In this document: positions 39,867-42,061 of the stretch, piece by piece
Numbering within the stretch: the stretch's first letter is position 1
How the letters are laid out: every line of letters begins with the position of its first letter
NCBI GenBank assembly: GCA_046732975.1
Contig: JBKPOG010000044.1
Span: 1-42,061, forward strand
Source of the DNA: JAMXLO01 sp046732975
Lineage (GTDB): Bacteria; Pseudomonadota; Alphaproteobacteria; Acetobacterales; Acetobacteraceae
DNA: 42,061 nt
Reading direction: 5' to 3'
Made by a program: the position numbers and the translations under genes
The notes under the pieces: model-generated
Database searches by the model: none
Told to the model about the DNA's origin: nothing
The model's input: only the letters and a program-made list of their open reading frames with translations

Positions 39867-40282
39867 CGGGCACGTTGCTGCAGTTGCTCGAGCAGGTATG
39901 TCGCTTCTACCAGGAAGTCGGGTATTCCCGCCGCGACCTGTTCGGCGATTGCCGCGGAATAAGTGTGACTCGTCCGCGCGCGCATATCGCGGAAACGCCG
40001 CCAAAGGGGCCAATCGCCACGCAGCAACCCCTGCTCGTTGCCGGTGCGCACCAGGTCCTGAAATGGCATTTGGTCATAAGCATCGGGTGTCGGCGCTATC
40101 AACCGCAGGTAACGCCGCATCATCCGGTGACTGAGCTCGTAGGTATATTCGAACCGCTGGATCAAACCGTCTCGGAGCTGTTCGTCCTGTGGCACCTGAC
40201 GATGCCGCTCGAGACCCTCGCGGAGTCGCCCGACCGCATTGATCAGTGCAGTAAGGTCAAGCGCCTTAACGCGATCCGTCAA
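39863..40282 (-). CDS. HEPN-type protein (HI0074 family, toxin-like)
   Basis: A 139-residue all-helical protein of the HI0074 nucleotidyltransferase-partner family, HEPN superfamily. The RNase-type motif R-x4-H is present as RARTSH (R101 and H106). RFEYTYELSHRMMRRYLRL is the typical second helix. Translation starts at TTG with GGGAG 6 nt upstream; no ATG is available. With the MNT gene it forms a complete two-gene module. Whether it is a toxin cannot be decided by sequence, since some family members are non-toxic enzyme subunits. It lies 26 nt after ispG on the same strand. Confidence 0.87.
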   Translation of the reverse strand: MTDRVKALDLTALINAVGRLREGLERHRQVPQDEQLRDGLIQRFEYTYELSHRMMRRYLRLIAPTPDAYDQMPFQDLVRTGNEQGLLRGDWPLWRRFRDMRARTSHTYSAAIAEQVAAGIPDFLVEATYLLEQLQQRAR

Positions 40283-40308
40283 CTCTGTCTCCCTAACTGA
40301 TGCAAGGC

Positions 40309-41460
40309 CTATTCCGCAAGCGCACCTTCACCATTTATTCCGGCCGCGAGCTTCTCCGCCTCCCTCGCCGCCTTAAGCTCCACCGCCTTCGCCTCTACCA
40401 GCTCGACGATGTGGTCGATCATCGCCGCACCTTCGATCGTGTGGTCCGTCTTGCCGGCGCGGTACACCATGTGGCGGCCGTTGCCTCCGCCGGTCAGGCC
40501 GATATCGGTCATCAGCGCCTCGCCGGGTCCGTTCACCACGCAGCCGATAATGGAGAGCGTGATCGGTGTCTGGATATGCGCCAGCCGCTCCTCCAGCGTC
40601 TGCACCGTCTCGATCACGTTGAAGCCTTGCCGCGCGCAGGATGGGCAGGAAACTACCTTTACACCACGATGGCGGATGCCGAGTGCCTTCAACAGATCCC
40701 AGCCGACCCGCACCTCCTCCTCGGGTTCATCGGACAAGGACACGCGCAGCGTATCGCCGATGCCGGCCCAGAGCAGCGAACCCAGACCGATCGAGGACTT
40801 GACAGTGCCCATGCGCCGGCCGCCGGCCTCGGTGATGCCGATATGCAGCGGGTGATCGCAGACCTCGGCCAGTTGCTGGTACGCGGCGACCGCCAGGAAC
40901 ACGTCAGAAGCCTTCACGCTGATCTTGAAGTCATGGAAGTCGTGCTGCTGCAGAATGTCGGCATGATACAGCGCGCTCTCGACCAGCGCCTCGGGGTTCG
41001 GTTCGCCGTATTTTTCCAGCAGATGCTTTTCCAGCGAGCCGGCGTTCACACCAATGCGCATCGAGCAGCCATGATCACGCGCGGCTTTGATGACCTCCTT
41101 CACGCGCTCGCTGCTGCCGATATTGCCGGGATTGATTCGCAGGCATGCCGCGCCGCTGTCGGCGGCCTCGATCGCGCGCCTGTAATGGAAATGAATGTCG
41201 GCGACGATCGGGACGTTGACCTCGTGGACGATATCCTTGAGCGCCAGCGCGCTCTCCCGGTCGGGGCATGACACGCGGACGATATCGACACCGGCCAACT
41301 CGGCGCGCCTGATCTGTGCCACCGTGCCAGTCACGTCCGTCGTCAGTGTGTTTGTCATCGTCTGCACGCTGATCGGCGCCCCGTCGCCCACCGGCACTCG
41401 GCCGACATAGACGCGGCGGGACTTCCGCCGGATGATCTCCTGGTACGGCCGATAGCTCAT
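40309..41460 (-). CDS. ispG: 4-hydroxy-3-methylbut-2-enyl-diphosphate synthase IspG
   Basis: IspG (GcpE) is the [4Fe-4S] enzyme of the non-mevalonate isoprenoid pathway that converts MEcPP to HMBPP. The 383-residue protein begins with RRKSRRVYVGRVPVGDGAPI and shows the TIM-barrel marks SVQTMTNTLTTDV, VRVSCPDRESA, VADIHFHYR and CLRINPGNIG. Cluster cysteines are in VVSCPSCARQGFN and SIIGCVVNGPGEA, which also contains the catalytic Glu. The bacterial one-piece length is normal. It follows the RodZ-like gene on the same strand, an arrangement seen in many alphaproteobacteria. Confidence 0.96.
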   Translation of the reverse strand: MSYRPYQEIIRRKSRRVYVGRVPVGDGAPISVQTMTNTLTTDVTGTVAQIRRAELAGVDIVRVSCPDRESALALKDIVHEVNVPIVADIHFHYRRAIEAADSGAACLRINPGNIGSSERVKEVIKAARDHGCSMRIGVNAGSLEKHLLEKYGEPNPEALVESALYHADILQQHDFHDFKISVKASDVFLAVAAYQQLAEVCDHPLHIGITEAGGRRMGTVKSSIGLGSLLWAGIGDTLRVSLSDEPEEEVRVGWDLLKALGIRHRGVKVVSCPSCARQGFNVIETVQTLEERLAHIQTPITLSIIGCVVNGPGEALMTDIGLTGGGNGRHMVYRAGKTDHTIEGAAMIDHIVELVEAKAVELKAAREAEKLAAGINGEGALAE

Positions 41461-41515
41461 GCCATGACTCTCCGTATGGTGGCGCCCTTACAATGGGGCC
41501 TTCGCTGCCGATGCG

Positions 41516-42061
41516 CTACTGGGCACCAGGGCGCAGGCTGGTTGCCAACAGCTTCCCATCCTTGATCTGGTCAGGGTCCAGCGGCAGATCGCGCCGCACC
41601 GCACCGCTGCCGCCGAGGGCACCTGTCGGGACCCCATCCACCAGCAGATCGGTGCCTCCCGCGTTGCCAGTGGTCAGCAACAAATTGGACCTCGCCGGCA
41701 CGTCCCAGGTCTCGCCGGCGTGCAGGGTCCGGCTCAGCAGCACTTGGCCCGACCTGTCGCGGACCTGCAACCAAGCGTCGGCACTGGCCCTAAGCACAAT
41801 GCGCGGTTGATCCGGGGACTGGGATGGGACCGCCGCGGCGGCCGAACCGGGTGAGATAGCCGGTGCTGGTGGGGCTTCCGCCTGCTGCACGGACGGTGAC
41901 ACGGCGGGCGGGGGAGTGGCGGCGGGCGCTGGAGCCGGTGGTTCGGTCCGATGCGCCTGTTCGGCGAGCGATGCGAGGCGTGTCGGCACCTGGACGTCTG
42001 CCTCCGCTGGAAGCCGACCCTCGCCTGACAGGCGGTACCATCCGGCATACGCTCCGAGCGC
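41516..42061 (-). CDS. RodZ-like protein, C-terminal part (5' end outside window)
   Basis: The C-terminal 181 residues of a RodZ-type cytoskeletal/cell-shape protein. At the window edge the reading frame gives ALGAYAGWYRLSGEGR, typical of the end of the membrane-spanning helix and the start of the periplasmic region. A Pro/Ala-rich linker follows (TEPPAPAPAATPPPAVSPSV and on), then the DUF4115-type beta domain: RIVLRASADAWLQVRDRSGQ, LLSRTLHAGETWDVPA, LTTGNAGGTDLLVDG. The frame is open to the edge, so the helix-turn-helix and membrane parts are missing only because the window ends. Its position just upstream of ispG supports the call. Confidence 0.85.
   Translation of the reverse strand, partial: ALGAYAGWYRLSGEGRLPAEADVQVPTRLASLAEQAHRTEPPAPAPAATPPPAVSPSVQQAEAPPAPAISPGSAAAAVPSQSPDQPRIVLRASADAWLQVRDRSGQVLLSRTLHAGETWDVPARSNLLLTTGNAGGTDLLVDGVPTGALGGSGAVRRDLPLDPDQIKDGKLLATSLRPGAQ

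Overview
The window is high-GC chromosomal DNA from a proteobacterium, most likely an alphaproteobacterium of the Acetobacteraceae/Rhodospirillales type. This is an inference from four things: a promoter matching the alphaproteobacterial EcfG consensus, an EF-G2-like factor, an acetate permease next to acetyl-CoA synthetase, and a RodZ-type gene followed by ispG. I see no rRNA, tRNA, CRISPR array, insertion sequence or phage module. Almost all of the window is protein-coding, in short, tightly packed operons on both strands.

Layout. 1-4.4 kb: a metallo-beta-lactamase-fold hydrolase cut by the window edge, a class V aminotransferase, a MaoC-type hydratase and a large alpha/beta hydrolase. 4.4-9.0 kb: a stress-flavoured block with an ECF sigma factor, egtB-egtD for ergothioneine, a secreted PRC-barrel protein behind an EcfG-type promoter, and Ku for DNA end joining. 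9.0-12.2 kb: a polyamine-type ABC transporter (binding protein, ATPase, one permease) with no second permease. 12.1-14.1 kb: ccmC-ccmD-ccmE-ccmG for cytochrome c maturation on the minus strand, with ccmF missing from its usual place. 14.4-19.9 kb: EVE-domain and Rieske proteins, a SatP-type acetate permease, acetyl-CoA synthetase and an SLC13/RCK transporter, separated by clear hairpins. 19.9-26.4 kb: an amidase, two SDR oxidoreductases, glycerol kinase and an EF-G-like GTPase.

26.4-34.5 kb is the most distinctive part. A minus-strand operon encodes a dienelactone-hydrolase-like protein, LigA- and LigB-type extradiol dioxygenase subunits and an HpaB-type flavin monooxygenase, followed by a MarR regulator. 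Facing it is a translationally coupled operon for a class C beta-lactamase-fold hydrolase, a SelA-like PLP enzyme with an extra C-terminal domain, and a class III aminotransferase. A perfect 10-bp inverted repeat lies in the 97-bp gap between them and may be a shared operator. 34.6-39.5 kb holds a manganese catalase, two luciferase-like oxidoreductases, a small pentad-repeat protein, a second dienelactone hydrolase and a VOC-type extradiol dioxygenase. 39.5-42.1 kb holds an MNT/HEPN toxin-antitoxin-type pair, ispG, and the C-terminal part of a RodZ-like protein running off the end.

The region looks like a housekeeping backbone (ccm, acs, glpK, ispG, rodZ) carrying accessory genes for aromatic-ring cleavage and for stress tolerance. 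All functions are assigned from recognisable motifs and family resemblance read by eye; no database search was run.
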